Shown here: positions 10,826-21,729 of the stretch, one piece after another
How the letters are laid out: every line of letters begins with the position of its first letter
Numbering within the stretch: position 1 is the stretch's first letter
Assembly (NCBI GenBank): GCA_009746045.1
Contig: RPFO01000017.1
Span: 1,723,452-1,787,451, forward strand
DNA from: Mesostigma viride
Taxonomy: Eukaryota; Streptophyta; Mesostigmatophyceae; Mesostigmatales; Mesostigmataceae
Reading direction: 5' to 3'
DNA: 64,000 bases
The notes under the pieces: model-generated
What the model was told of the DNA's origin: nothing
The model's database searches: none
The model's input: the letters and a program-made list of their open reading frames with translations, nothing else
Program-made: the position numbers and the translations under genes

Positions 10826-11089
10826 GGTCAAATTAAAGGCAATCGTGGTACATGAAGCGAGACAAATCATGCCTGGACGCATGGCGATGTAAGAGCCCCC
10901 CCTCCCCCACGCCAGGAGGAAGGGGTGCGTGACTGAGTAGAGTAGTTAGGATTTTGTATTAAGAGAGACAACTTTGTATATTATCAAGGAGACAACTTTG
11001 TATATAAGATTAGAGTGAGATCAGCTAGTCTTCGCGGCTCAGTTCTAATGCACCCACCCCCATCAGTCCATGGAATACGTGCTCCTGCT
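10826..11089. other. no gene; LINE-3'-end-like remnant
   Basis: 10938-11090 resembles the LINE 3' UTR at 62255-62345 (shared GTAGTTAGGATTTT, then CATGGAATA-GTGCT), interrupted here by two TTGTCTC-type micro-insertions. Confidence 0.5.
10960..10995 (-). repeat. two adjacent TTGTCTC-type micro-insertions
   Basis: On the minus strand TTGTCTCCTTG (10995-10985) and TTGTCTCTCTTA (10971-10960) are each preceded by ATACAAAG. GTAT-containing repeats separate and flank them on the plus strand. The related LINE 3' end at 62265-62285 lacks both units. Confidence 0.55.
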
Positions 11090-11334
11090 CCAGATCCTTA
11101 ATTAAGGCCAAAATGATCGAGTCCCTTCCAAACAACGTTTGCACTTAGATAGTTAGACGAATTATGCCCGACGAAGCTGGAACTTAACAGCCACAATGAA
11201 TTACGGTTGTTCAGACCTTGTACAACGCCTCAGGGCATTTGGAGCCCTGAATGGTAACAAATGCTAACAAGGTAGTGTTGCTATCAATAATGATTTTAAA
11301 AATTAATATGATGTCATTAATTAATTAATTAGTT

Positions 11335-11483
11335 ATCAACATCACTCCGTTGGGAGTAAATGTAGCACATATCCCTGAGAAGGGGCATATGGCTTTTAAT
11401 ACATTCTAGGCTACTTCATGCAAGGGTGGGAATGTAAGCTACCCCTGCTCTAGGTGCACCAGGGCACCTGCACCACCATGTCA
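11335..11483 (-). mobile_element. LINE family A 3'-end fragment
   Basis: Last part of the family A 3' UTR on the minus strand. It includes the terminal stem-loop region (CACTCCGTTGGGAGT on plus) and the TAGGTGCACCAGGGCAC block, with an (ATTA)n tail at 11315-11334. It is absent from duplication copy 2. Confidence 0.8.
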
Positions 11484-11767
11484 TATTACAACCAAAACTG
11501 GTCGTCATCATGCAAGCATCTGAAGCATGGTCGCAAAACTTCGTGTGCAAAATCTCATGTCATAAGGAGCCCAACATTATGACAATTGCCAGGCTTTGTA
11601 AAGATTTTTGATTTAACGATGACTACAGCACAAACAGTGAGCGAAACCCTGGTGCATGTGAATGCCTGAGTGGCGACTGTTCCTAACAGAATGCAAGATG
11701 TAAGGTAGACATTGCGAGTATGCCACAAATGTGTGATGTGCAGTGCACATGCATGTGAGCTACCATG

Positions 11768-11811
11768 GTCCGGATTCTCCCGATTTCTGGCCTGCGCTGG
11801 TTGTCTCCTTG
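11768..11811 (+). repeat. TTGTCTC-family micro-insertion, about 40 bp
   Basis: Carries CCCGATTTCTGGCCTGCGCT and ends TTGTCTCCTTG before ATGTATACC. The paralogous site near 15350 reads straight through without it. An ATG triplet flanks both sides. Confidence 0.65.
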
Positions 11812-12898
11812 ATGTATACCCCATGACACCATACTTCTAAACTACTTAAGAACCTTGGCACATTGCAAAATGGGAAAGAAAGCTGAACAATACATGCAAC
11901 ATCACTCACTAACACAGCCATGTGATTGCTACCAACACGTACCATGTACATCCTGTGTGAAATTATTGGCAACGACACGCCAAGCAAACGCCAAGGTATA
12001 GTATAACTGCGACAGGCTGGCACATGTCACCTGGCATCCACGTATGCTCACCCCAAGGCATTGGCATATCCCCATGTCTATATCCGTTGCCCTTTGTGCG
12101 TACCGAGTCACCCATGCAGTCACCCACCCATGCATCCACCTGGCCCACCCACACAAGTACTCATACACTTGCGCACCTGAGTACCCAGCCACCCACTGGT
12201 CCACCCACCCGGTGACCCAGCCAGCCAGCCACGCACCTACTAAACCAACCTATCTAACCACTCGTGCACCCAGGCACCCAGCCACATACCCACCCACTGG
12301 GACATCCACCCACCCAGCTAGCCACATATGCAATCTACCCACCTAGGCAATAAGGAGGCATTCACCCATCCTTTTATCCAGGCACCCATTACTAAAACCA
12401 CGCAGCCACCTAACCACCCAGCCAGCTGGCCCCATGTGTGCCCACCAGGCCGCCCACCCCTGACCCACCCACGCCCCTTCCCACTCGACCACTCTTTCCC
12501 CCCATACCCTTATACCCACCGACCTGCACCCACTCACCCTCACACATCCACATCCTCTCAGCCAGTCACCCACCCATCTCACCCCTAACATGCACAGCCC
12601 TCCACCCGCGATAGGTGAGTCGATCCCAACTACAAAACCACCCACCCACCCATATCCGTGCACCCACCCACCCATCTACCTTCCCCATCGCTCACCCCAC
12701 CCACTTCTAATCACAGCTACACATCCACCCGCCACAAACCAACGGTGCAAATCCTCCAGCCCATGCAACAGTTTCACTCAGGCATCCAACAATGCACCCA
12801 CCTAGGAGTTCCCAAACCCCGTCGATCCCCCAGCCACCTGGCGATTCACTTATAAGCAACCACCCTTGCACCCATCCACCCACCATAACCACCCACCC

Positions 12899-13044
12899 AC
12901 CCTCCCTCCCTCCCTCCCTCCCTCCCTCCCTCCCTCCCTCCCTCCCTCCCTCCCTCCCTCCCTCCCTCCCTCCCTCCCTCCCTCCCTCCCTCCCTCCCTC
13001 CCTCCCTCCCTCCCTCCCTCCCTCCCTCCCTCCCTCCCTCCCGC
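12899..13044. repeat. (CCCT)n microsatellite
   Basis: About 145 bp of CCTC units. Duplication copy 2 lacks it at the matching place (about 16500), so it expanded or arrived after the duplication. Confidence 0.95.
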
Positions 13045-13399
13045 CACCCCACCCACCCACCCTCTCCAACTGCATGTGGACTGCCTCTCCCAGCGACTCG
13101 GCCAGCCGTTTGAGTGTGTTTGGGACCATATGCTGATGCCCATGGATATTACGCGCGCCATCAACCAGGCAACACCAGTGACACTTGAGCTCCTTGTTAT
13201 CCTTCTCATCGGATGTACTGACGACACCCTGCACAATTACAGCTCACAAGGCAACTAACATGCTGGAGGAACGCATCCGCCGCAGTGGACGTCAGTAACG
13301 GATGTTGCAATGTTGCTGGAGGGAGGTCAATCGACCGCACCCGTACATACAAGGGGCAATTATTGATGCGTCATACCCAAAACAGGAAGAAAATGTGGC

Positions 13400-13710
13400 A
13401 CAACTAACCTTGCCATCAACATGGATGGACGGAGTTGGAGACCAACTGCAGCGCGGCATTCGCAAGGGCACAGGCTGTGTTGTTCAGCAGGTCCACCGCT
13501 GGACTGCCCGATGCCGAGTCCAGGTTCTTCCTTACACAAACTCTCCACAAGCGTGATTGTCGCGTCCTTGGCTGCCAACTGCGGAAAGGAGGCCAGTGCT
13601 CGCTTCAGCAGGAACTCGGCAATTGCAATCACGGTGGGCCCTGGCACGATTTGCAGGCCTACACATGCTTGCCCCGCATGTGCCTCCCCCACGTGTGCAT
13701 CCACCGCAGT
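13400..13710 (-). other. possible exon-like segment, frame broken
   Basis: The minus strand encodes protein-like sequence (IAIAEFLLKRALASFPQLAA, then ITLVESLCKEEPG) and, after a frame change, VDLLNNTACALANAALQLVS. I do not recognise it. It may be a captured gene fragment or an exon of a gene carried by the CACTA element. Confidence 0.25.
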
Positions 13711-14094
13711 TGACGTGCTCGCTCGCAGCTCCCACTACCGCTGGCTTCGTTGCCATGTTCCTCCACCCGTTGCCTCTTGCATCTTAGCTGTTCCTCGCGC
13801 TTCTCCGCAGCCTCTCTTTCCCTCTCTTCCTCTCTCTTTTCTGCTGCCGTTCATGCCTTGCTCCAGATATAGATGTGGCTGCTTAGGCGTTCAATCTGCA
13901 TCACAGAATTGGACGATATGCACGTCAAAGGAAAGCCAACCAAGCAGCAACATTACCAACAATGTAGCGGGAGGGTCAGTGCAGAGGCCAGCAACATAAC
14001 TGCCTTAGTCTTGTACTCCTACCATACACATTAGGGAAGACTGCTGGCATGGCAGCCTGCATCACAGCAATGAATTGCCGCCAACTAAAATAAG

Positions 14095-14328
14095 AGAGTG
14101 ACTCACCGCTACTCTTCCCTGAAGCCGACTGGTCACACCTCCATTGTGGCGTTGTTTTACCACTTTAAGGCTCTTCCACAGCGTGCGATTTTGTTGATGC
14201 CATTTTCTCAATTCCTGTAGCATATATTTTGCCCCCGCCGCACGCTTCCATGGGTTGCCATGTACATCATACTTTGCTGATGCTGCAGAGAAGTCAAGCG
14301 GTTCTTTGCATTCCCTCACCTGTATTCA
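14095..14328 (-). other. possible spliced exon, unknown protein
   Basis: Minus-strand open segment with a good acceptor (TTGAATACAG before 14320) and a donor-like GTGAGT near 14102. It encodes NPWKRAAGAKYMLQELRKWH and following basic, Trp-containing sequence that looks like real protein. The family is not recognised. It could belong to an element-encoded gene. Confidence 0.3.
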
Positions 14329-14754
14329 ACGGCAACGCCAAAACGGAATGCCAACGAATGCGGAGCGGGGGAACAAGGCATAAATCAACGCATGGTGAAC
14401 TGGCAGATGCTGAGGCAGACACGACAATGCACTGGGTGCATGGCAACCATGTGAACACTGATGGTAGCATTCACATGCCTAACAAGCATTTTCTCTGTTT
14501 CCCCTGGGTTAGAGTGTAAGGCCTATGCAAACCCAGCTAAACAACAAAACAACACATCCTAAACTGCGCTAACTGACATGGGCAACAAACATGGCCAATG
14601 GACACAACACCTTGAAATGGCCTTTTTTTTACATAAATTATGGCCCATGGCAAGTTTATTGTCCGATTGACCTAGGATTGGATCCCACCACTCCCCGGGA
14701 TGTGTCTGGCTAGTGGTGGAGTAGTTGAGTCAAAAAAGTTTACATGGTACTCCC

Positions 14755-16520
14755 TGCTTAAGTTAACTCCAGATCCAAGGCCAAAACTGGCCACCTAAAC
14801 CACTTGCACTTGCATAGAAACAATAGTTGATCTCAGATTATGCTGTAACTTTGCAGTGGTGATGAATAATAGTTGTTCTGACCTTGTACAAAGTTCTACG
14901 CCATTTGGAGCCCTAGTTGGTGACAAATGCTAGCAAAATTTTGCTAGCATTTGTCATTAATGGCCATTTAAAATCAATATTTAACCCAAATAATGTCAGA
15001 ATGCCACCAAAACTTATTGCCATCATGCCAGCACCTGAAGCAAGGTCTCAACAAGTCATGAGCAGAAATTCAGATCATGCAGAGCCCAAAATGGTGACAT
15101 TTGCCAGCAATTGTCACCATTTTTTGCTTTTTTACCCACAATTTTAACAACATTACCCACCAAAACATTCTCCAAGCTGGGGCGCATCATTTAAATCTTT
15201 GCAGGCAACTCAAGAATGACTAGTACAAACAGTGTGCAAAACCTTGGTGCATGTGAATGCCTGAGTGGTGACCATTGCTAGCAGAATCCATCATGTAAGG
15301 TAGGCATTGCCAGTATGCCACAAAGCTGTGATGTGCAGTGCATGTCCATATGTATACCCCATGACACCGTGCCTCTAAACTACTTGGCACATTGCAAAAT
15401 GGGAAGGAAAGGTGAATAATACATGCCACATCACTAACACAGCCATTTGAATGCTACCAACACGCACCATGCATGATATACACTGCGTGTACAGTAATAC
15501 ATGTCGAGAATATGCCGAGCGAGCATATCAAGGTGCAGTGACCCCAACGCTGGCACATGTCACCTGGCATCCACGTATGCTCACATGATATGGCATTGGC
15601 ATATCCCATGTCTCCATCTCTTGCACTTTGTGCGCACCAAGCCACCCATGCAGTCGCCCACCCATGCAGCTACCTGGCCACCCACCCACACAACTGCTCA
15701 CACACTCGCGCGCCCGTGCACCCAGACAGCCACCTGTCCTCCCACCCAGTGACCCACCCACCAAGCCAGCCGCGCACGTGCTTACCCAACTTATACAACC
15801 ATGCGTGCACCTAGGCACCCAACCACCTACCAACCCACTTGGACATCCACCCACCCACCAAGGCACCTGCGCAACCCACACACCAACTAGGTAATAAGCA
15901 GGCATTCCCCCATCCAATGAGCCAACCACCCAACCACCCAACCACCTAAACACCCAGCCAGCTGGCCCCATATGCACCCGTCCGGCCACCCACAGTTGAC
16001 CCACCCACGCACCTACCCACTCAACCATTCACTGCCCCCACACCCTTATACCCACTGACCCACCCACTGACCCACCCACACATGCATTTTCTCAGCCAGC
16101 ACCCCGGCACCTACCTCACCCCAAACCTGCACAGCCCTTCACCCGTGATAGGTGAGTCGGTCCCAACCATAAACCCATCCACGCATCCATATCTGTGCGC
16201 CCACCCGTCCATCTACCCGTCCCTTCGCCCACCCACCCACATCTAGTCATCTACACATCCACCAGCCACCAGCCACCAATGGCCCACCCACCAACCCACA
16301 CACACACATACATCCCTAACCAACCAACCACCAACACACCACCCTCAAAAACGTGCAGTTGTTTCACTCATGCATCCAACAACCCACCCACTTCAAAGTC
16401 CCCAAAGCCTATCATCACCCAGCCACCTGGGCATCTGCCAATAACCGACCGCCCTTGCACTCATCCACCCACCATGACCAGCCAGCCAGCCACCCACCCT
16501 CTCCAACTGCCTGTGCTCCC
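14755..16520. repeat. segmental duplication, copy 2
   Basis: Diverged paralogue of 11091-12860. It lacks the LINE fragment, the micro-insertion and the (CCCT)n tract of copy 1, so it is a useful unfilled-site reference for those insertions. Confidence 0.85.
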
Positions 16521-17690
16521 ACCTACGCAGCCAGCCATTTACCAAAGCATCCACCTATCAGCCACCCACCTGCCATTGAACCCACCCACGCCTAGGCATC
16601 CCTTGAAGCATCTATAGCCCAAGCCTCCCACCCAAGGCTCTCTGGGCAATCAAACAACCAAACAACCAATCACCCAGCTATACAACCACCTAACCACCTA
16701 ACCACTCAACAACACAATCACCGAACCACCTAACTACCCAACACCCAAACCAGCCAGGCATGTGCCCGCCTCGCATGCCCTCACCATTGCAACACCCCAT
16801 ACACGCCCCGCTCACCTAGCCAGCCACACACCCAGCCAGTCTCCTGCTCAACTCACGCATGAAGGCAATATCAGCCATGCATGGCCTCACCTTGCATCAC
16901 TTGCATTGCCTGGTTAATTTGCATGAGACAGCTTCCATCTCATTGTCAGCAACTGAAAAGGCTCTTTCTTCACAGTAATGAATAAGCTACAACGTTGGAA
17001 ACGTTCTCCCATCCCTCTTTAAAACAGTCTTTAAATCAGAAAGACAAGGGCAAATCTCTGGACAAGGTGGCAATAACCACTGCACCATGCTCTTGAGAAA
17101 GTCTTAACAACCCAGCTTTCTACCCTTTTAGAAGCTGCCTTGCGTTAGCAACGATTCTGGGCCCTCTGGCTCGCTCACCTGGCTTAATCTGCGCTTCTTT
17201 ATGGCTGCCGGGATATGCGAAGCTTGGGCCGAGGGTGTCGTGGCGAGGTCGTCTGCCCGACTCATCACTTCTCGAAACCGCACTGCCGACTAATAAAAAC
17301 GATGCCCCCCTTTGCCTTTTGTATCTGGCGTCAAAAGAACAATGAACTCGCTTGGAAACACTGTCGCAAAGAGCTTCCTACAGGCATTATAAGCAATTTT
17401 CGCAGCTTTTACCGCACTTACTGCACATCCGGAAGACCATTAGCGGCCTTCGCGCGGAATCTTGGGCACGCCATATCTTCTGCTGGCTCATTGCCGCAGG
17501 CTGGCAGTATAGGAAGGTCGGGCATAGCCTAAAGAGCTGATTATCTGACGACAAAGATATGCATTGCATGAAGCAAGAAACAGACGGATTTCGCACCCCC
17601 ATATTTATTCACGTCAATGCCGGACAATTAAAAGCGAAACTCAAAAAACGAAAACACTAACGTTTTCGGGAATATTATAACGAACAAGCT
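16521..17690. other. no gene recognised
   Basis: CCACC-rich sequence grading into mixed sequence. Plus-strand frames at 17215-17540 are short and overlapping. I see no supporting motif. Confidence 0.5.
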
Positions 17691-18026
17691 GAGCTGCCAG
17701 CTATGTCGCGGTTTACGATCCAGTTAACGATAACGGCTCCGTAACCACCCCAGTGCCTAATATTGGGGCAGCTATGGCGCCGTAACCACTACCTGACCCG
17801 TCCCGTATACCCCAACGTAACCTGAACCGAAGCCGTTCACGCCCCCGTAAACATAACCGGCCCAGTTACTGGGCCGTACCGAATCTCGGGGCCAATATTC
17901 CGAATGGTACCGTAACCGGTCCGGTAACCCAAACCGCCAACGAATACGGACCCGTAACCTGGCCCGTCGAAGTTACCGGGCAGGTTACGGGGGCGTCGAA
18001 GTTACCGGACAGGTTACGGGGGCTTC
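17691..18026. repeat. right subterminal repeats of CACTA element
   Basis: GTAACC/GGTTAC and GTTACCGG-type motifs in both orientations, matching the left-end array in kind and density. Confidence 0.8.
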
Positions 18027-18042
18027 AAATTAACTCCTAGTG
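18027..18042 (-). repeat. right terminal inverted repeat of CACTA element
   Basis: AAATTAACTCCTAGTG, the reverse complement of the left terminus, followed by the duplicated GT. Confidence 0.88.
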
Positions 18043-18128
18043 GTCAGAGCAAGCCAGCTCAGGGTGGCAGCAAGGACAAGGCTGGTCCATCCCAGGATAA
18101 GGGCAAGGGCAAGGCTGCTGATCATTGA

Positions 18129-19163
18129 CTTGAGCCTGCACACATCCCTGAACCCTGGAGGGTGCCCCCAGGGGTGTGTAATGTAGCTGCTAGTGACGGC
18201 AGTGAGGGGCAGCCCCATGCTCTAGTGAAAGAGCCTATTGGACACGATGGGGCAAGCTTGGTTACCACAGAGAGTATGCCAGCTGTAGCTGCAGTGGTTA
18301 CTCGCCAACGTGCCCGCCATGGCGGTGCTGAGCCTGAGGTAGGACCTGGTGATGTGGACCCAGGTGGATCTCAGAAGCATTCTGACCGTGCAGGACTGGC
18401 ACAGGATGGTCAGGATGAGGATAGGGCTGGAGACAGTCTGACAGGCACGACCCTGGTGCCTCCTGTACATAAGGGATCTGTACATACCTTGAGTGCTAAC
18501 AATGACAATAAAAGATTTTCTCTCTTGTATGACATTGCCTCAAGGTTGCATACCATGTTTGGCCATGCAGCTCAGTCTTTGCAAGTTGCTAGACGGCTGG
18601 GAGGAAGTGAGTTGTACTCCATCTGCCAACAGGTTGCTCAAGCTTGCAAGTGCAGGCTAGTTGCTAGAAAGCCCAAGCAGTCTCATGCCAGGACTCCTAT
18701 TTTGCAGCCAGGCCATGTGCAGGTAGATATTCAGAGAATCAGGGGTTTGAAGCTGCTGGTGGCAGTGGACAGATATACCAAGTACAAGACCCTAGAGATC
18801 CTGCCTGACATGGAGAAGCCTACATTAATTGCTGCTCTGAAGTTGACAAGGAGCAGGTACCCTGGGTTGGAGTTGTTGCAGTGTGACATTCAGTTTGAGT
18901 GCTGTGAGAACCTGCCAGAGTTTCCAGAGTTGCTGATTACACCCAGGGAGAGCCACGGCCAGCAAGGGGTGGTGGAGAGAGCCATCCAAGAGATCAAGAC
19001 TGTGCTGCTGGTGGAGAGGATTCCAAGGACGTCATCTGCCATTGTGACATCTGCATGGCTACGTTCTGTGGAGGATAGGCTGAACCTCAGGACTCCCATG
19101 TTCTTTGGTGACATTGCCATCAATCCTCTTATGTATGCTGCATACCAGGATGCTGCCAGCTGA
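18129..19163 (+). CDS. copia-1 integrase
   Basis: Retroviral-type integrase, same frame as gag after a TGA at 18126-18128 (context CAT TGA CTT). The frame is open from 18129. The first 130 or so residues are a low-complexity linker. Then comes an HHCC-like zinc region (HTMFGH, then CQQVAQACKC) and the catalytic core: first Asp in HVQVDI, a DRYTKY strand, second Asp in LLQCDIQFEC, Glu in GQQGVVERAI. The spacing between second Asp and Glu is 29 residues, shorter than the usual 35, and the common DNG motif is absent. The frame ends at a TGA before the C-terminal domain, which continues in the next frame, so there is a +1 shift near 19150. Confidence 0.85.
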   Translation, partial: LEPAHIPEPWRVPPGVCNVAASDGSEGQPHALVKEPIGHDGASLVTTESMPAVAAVVTRQRARHGGAEPEVGPGDVDPGGSQKHSDRAGLAQDGQDEDRAGDSLTGTTLVPPVHKGSVHTLSANNDNKRFSLLYDIASRLHTMFGHAAQSLQVARRLGGSELYSICQQVAQACKCRLVARKPKQSHARTPILQPGHVQVDIQRIRGLKLLVAVDRYTKYKTLEILPDMEKPTLIAALKLTRSRYPGLELLQCDIQFECCENLPEFPELLITPRESHGQQGVVERAIQEIKTVLLVERIPRTSSAIVTSAWLRSVEDRLNLRTPMFFGDIAINPLMYAAYQDAAS

Positions 19164-21729
19164 TGCTGAGCAGGCATGGAAGGAGAAGCTAGAGGCCAAG
19201 TTCCTCAAGCTGAGGCAGAAAGACAAGGGCTGGAGTGTCCTAGAACCTAACGTTGGACAACAGGTAGTTGTGTGGAAGGAACCAAGCTTTCCAGGGAAAC
19301 GTGGCAGCTGGCATGATGGGGTGGTGACCCGAGTAGAAGCCGCTGGCCATAAGTGCTGGGTGGCCATTGATGGCTCCCAAGCAGTGCACCGTCTGTCCTG
19401 GTCAAAGATCCGTCCCCGGGGAGGTAATCAAGGAGACCTCTTCCAGGTGCCCGCTGGTGTACAAGGCGGGGGTGACGTGGAGCTTCCTGATCAGGGTGCT
19501 ACAGCTGTATCGAGTCCTCAGGGTGACCCTGGCCCGGCCCCTGGGGTACCTTCACATACGGTGGTTGGGCAAGCAGGCGGACAGGCTGCACCTCCGGAAC
19601 GGCCCGACACCAGGCCTACTAGGGGTGTGCGTCTATCAGATATTGTACAGGCTTTGCAAAGAGCCAAGAAGGAGCCTAAGGTGTCCAAGCTTGTCCAGTT
19701 GGATGAACCTGAGGTAGCTGCCATGGAGATAGATACCAATGCACAGGTTTCTGTCATGGGACCTCAGCATACAGGAGAACTGCTGGTCGGAGAACCAAGT
19801 TGCCCCTGGGTGTCTGATTTCAGTGGTAGGACGCATCTACTAAGGGTGTTGGGAGAGGTTACTGCCCCTGTCATGGGTGTGGATGTGACCTTCCTTGTCC
19901 TAGAGGACTATGATGGCCCTGTGATTTTGGGTCAGAATTTTCTGGGCAATCCTGGGATTTCTATCAGAGCTACAGCTCTGAGAAGAGATGGCTGGGGGAT
20001 GATTCCCCTAGAAAATTTCAGGACAACATTTCCAGTCAGGTGCAGGGCCAAGCCGGTCAAGGGTGTAAAATGGGATGAAGGGGAGGTGCCCCCAGCGGCC
20101 AGTTTGGTGATTCCAGCTGTGTTGCGCCCCAGCAGTATTGGCATAACTCACAGGAGCCTTGCTGCACACTCTCCTTTGACATATGACCAGCTGGTCCAAG
20201 AGATGAGCTCGCCTACTTTGTTTGAGGCTTGGAAGCTCGCCTTCTCCAAGGCATTGGAGGAGTGGTTGCAGTTTGAGTGTGCTGCACCAACAGACAGATG
20301 TCCCCCAGCATCAAGGAAGCTTGCTTTGAGATTTGTGCTGAAGAGGAAGGTTGTGGATGAGGTATCAGTGCCCCATGTCAGGCCTGTCCTGAATGAGTAT
20401 CACGGCACAGGGAGTCTGCCAGGAGAGGAGCTATACACGCCAGGGATGCTACACGACACATGGAGAATTTTGCTATGTCTCTACGTGGGGTTGCTGAACA
20501 GGGGAGCAGCTATGTCATCAGTGCTGCTGGACTTCAAGAGGGCATTTTTAAAATCTGATCCAGAAGTGGCTAGGAGGGTGTGGAAGCAGGATGAGCCTTA
20601 CTGTGTTGAGGTGCCTGCCATCTGGAAGCTGGAGCTGCATCAACAATTCCTGGTTATTCTGAAGGGCCTGGAAGGACTCAGGTCGAGCCCAATCATCTGG
20701 AGACTCACGCTGCAGGAAGCTCTGATCAGTGAGTGTGGCTTGAGAGTGTCTTCAGTTGATCCCTGTTTGCTGCTGGCCCAATGGGAGGGTCTGCCAGTGT
20801 ATGCTAGTTTGCATGGAGATGATCTGCATTTGCTAGCCCCCACGACCTGGCTGAAGAAGTTTATTCCTGTCATCAGTGGCAAGTTTTCACTGGGCAAGGA
20901 GCTGTGGCAGGAGCCAAACAAGCCTGTAGTGTTCTGTGGAATGCAGGCTACCCTGTTCAGGAGGGACGGGGAGTGGAGTATCAGGCTTCAGGCTGGAGGA
21001 GATTATAAACAGACCATTGTGAAGGCCTTGCCAGAGAAGATCACCCAGGCTGCAGGACCTGAGTTGAGAGGCATGTGGGCCTGGTTTGCCAGCATCTGTG
21101 GTCCGTCTTTGATGGTCCATAGCAGAATGCCTGATGAGGTGCTTGAGGATGAGAAGCCTCGAGTCATAGCCCGGTTGGTGGAGAGTACCCCTGATCTGAT
21201 TTTGTCTGGGATTGACTTTGCCCAGCCTATCACCTTGGAGATCTTTGTTGACAGTTCCATGGATGCTCGCCAGGTTACCAAGGTCAGGGGGAGATCTGCT
21301 GCTCTGTTTGCTTTTTATCAGAGCAGGGCAAGTTTGTTCAGCTGGTACAGCAGACTGCAGAAGAGGGTCTGTATCAGTTCAGATGTGGCAGAATGCAGGG
21401 CCATATGCGAGGGGATCCAGTCCAGCCTGTACATAAAGGAGTTAATGCTGGAGCTGGCTTCAGTTACCCCTTGGACCTTGCAGATGGAGACGTTGTTGCT
21501 AACAGACAGCATGGGTATGGTCCAGTTTGTTCACAAGCAACTGGCCAGAAGCCGGGACCTGGATTATTTGCTGCTGAAGGAGTTGGCCAGTTTGGTTGAC
21601 TTGAAGCATATCCCTGGCGAGGAGAACCCTGCTGATGCATTGACAAAGCTGCCACATAAGGCCCCAGCCCAGTACAATGTACTGAGGAAGCTCATGAATG
21701 CTGACTGTCAAGTCGGTCTATCTGTCTAA
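19105..21729 (+). CDS. copia-1 pol: integrase C-term, protease-like, RT, RNase H
   Basis: One 874-residue frame. Residues of about 20-110 look like an integrase C-terminal domain (GSWHDGVVTRVE). Residues of about 205-310 look like a retropepsin: IDTNAQVSVM, then VSDFSGRT, then GPVILGQNFLGNPGISI, with Asp near 210. Then RT with LLDFKRAFLKSD (Asp near 476), LEGLRSSPIIW and LHGDDL (near 570) where copia elements have YVDD. RNase H follows with FVDSSMD, FSWYSRLQKRVCISSDVAEC and LLTDS. The stop is at 21729. The protease-like domain lies after integrase, not after gag. The first residues of the frame overlap integrase out of frame and are probably not translated. Confidence 0.9.
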   Translation: MVTLPSILLCMLHTRMLPADAEQAWKEKLEAKFLKLRQKDKGWSVLEPNVGQQVVVWKEPSFPGKRGSWHDGVVTRVEAAGHKCWVAIDGSQAVHRLSWSKIRPRGGNQGDLFQVPAGVQGGGDVELPDQGATAVSSPQGDPGPAPGVPSHTVVGQAGGQAAPPERPDTRPTRGVRLSDIVQALQRAKKEPKVSKLVQLDEPEVAAMEIDTNAQVSVMGPQHTGELLVGEPSCPWVSDFSGRTHLLRVLGEVTAPVMGVDVTFLVLEDYDGPVILGQNFLGNPGISIRATALRRDGWGMIPLENFRTTFPVRCRAKPVKGVKWDEGEVPPAASLVIPAVLRPSSIGITHRSLAAHSPLTYDQLVQEMSSPTLFEAWKLAFSKALEEWLQFECAAPTDRCPPASRKLALRFVLKRKVVDEVSVPHVRPVLNEYHGTGSLPGEELYTPGMLHDTWRILLCLYVGLLNRGAAMSSVLLDFKRAFLKSDPEVARRVWKQDEPYCVEVPAIWKLELHQQFLVILKGLEGLRSSPIIWRLTLQEALISECGLRVSSVDPCLLLAQWEGLPVYASLHGDDLHLLAPTTWLKKFIPVISGKFSLGKELWQEPNKPVVFCGMQATLFRRDGEWSIRLQAGGDYKQTIVKALPEKITQAAGPELRGMWAWFASICGPSLMVHSRMPDEVLEDEKPRVIARLVESTPDLILSGIDFAQPITLEIFVDSSMDARQVTKVRGRSAALFAFYQSRASLFSWYSRLQKRVCISSDVAECRAICEGIQSSLYIKELMLELASVTPWTLQMETLLLTDSMGMVQFVHKQLARSRDLDYLLLKELASLVDLKHIPGEENPADALTKLPHKAPAQYNVLRKLMNADCQVGLSV

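Larger units (their letters stand above)
11091..12860. repeat. segmental duplication, copy 1
   Basis: Diverged copy of 14755-16520. Shared landmarks are CCTTGTACAA, CATTTGGAGCCCT, GGTGCATGTGAATGCCTGAG, TATACCCCATGACACC and the long CCACCCACC-rich block. Copy 1 alone carries the LINE 3' fragment at 11335 and the micro-insertion at 11768. Open frames through the CCACCCA block are low-complexity and not genes. Confidence 0.85.
3297..18042. mobile_element. 14.7-kb CACTA (EnSpm-type) DNA transposon inserted in copia-1 gag
   Basis: The termini are a perfect 16-bp inverted repeat beginning CACTA, at 3297-3312 and 18027-18042. A GT dinucleotide flanks both sides (3295-3296 and 18043-18044). Both ends carry dense direct and inverted copies of GTTACCGG-like motifs, the subterminal-repeat arrangement typical of CACTA elements. 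The superfamily normally makes 2-3-bp target duplications, which fits. Removing the element rejoins the gag reading frame. I could not recognise a TNP2-type transposase inside, so the copy may be non-autonomous, may have spliced transposase exons I cannot identify, or may be eroded by the repeats and LINE copy it contains. Confidence 0.82.

Noticed and set aside
12024-12850. Pro/His/Thr-rich secreted-type protein in the CCACCCA block
   Set aside because: Low-complexity DNA; frames change in the duplicated copy at 15557-16617, so there is no coding constraint.
3297-18042. TA or CTAG target-site reading of the CACTA element ends (mariner-like)
   Set aside because: A TA or CTAG duplication would leave the gag frame at a stop after removal; only the CACTA border with a GT duplication rejoins the frame, and the subterminal repeats fit CACTA elements.
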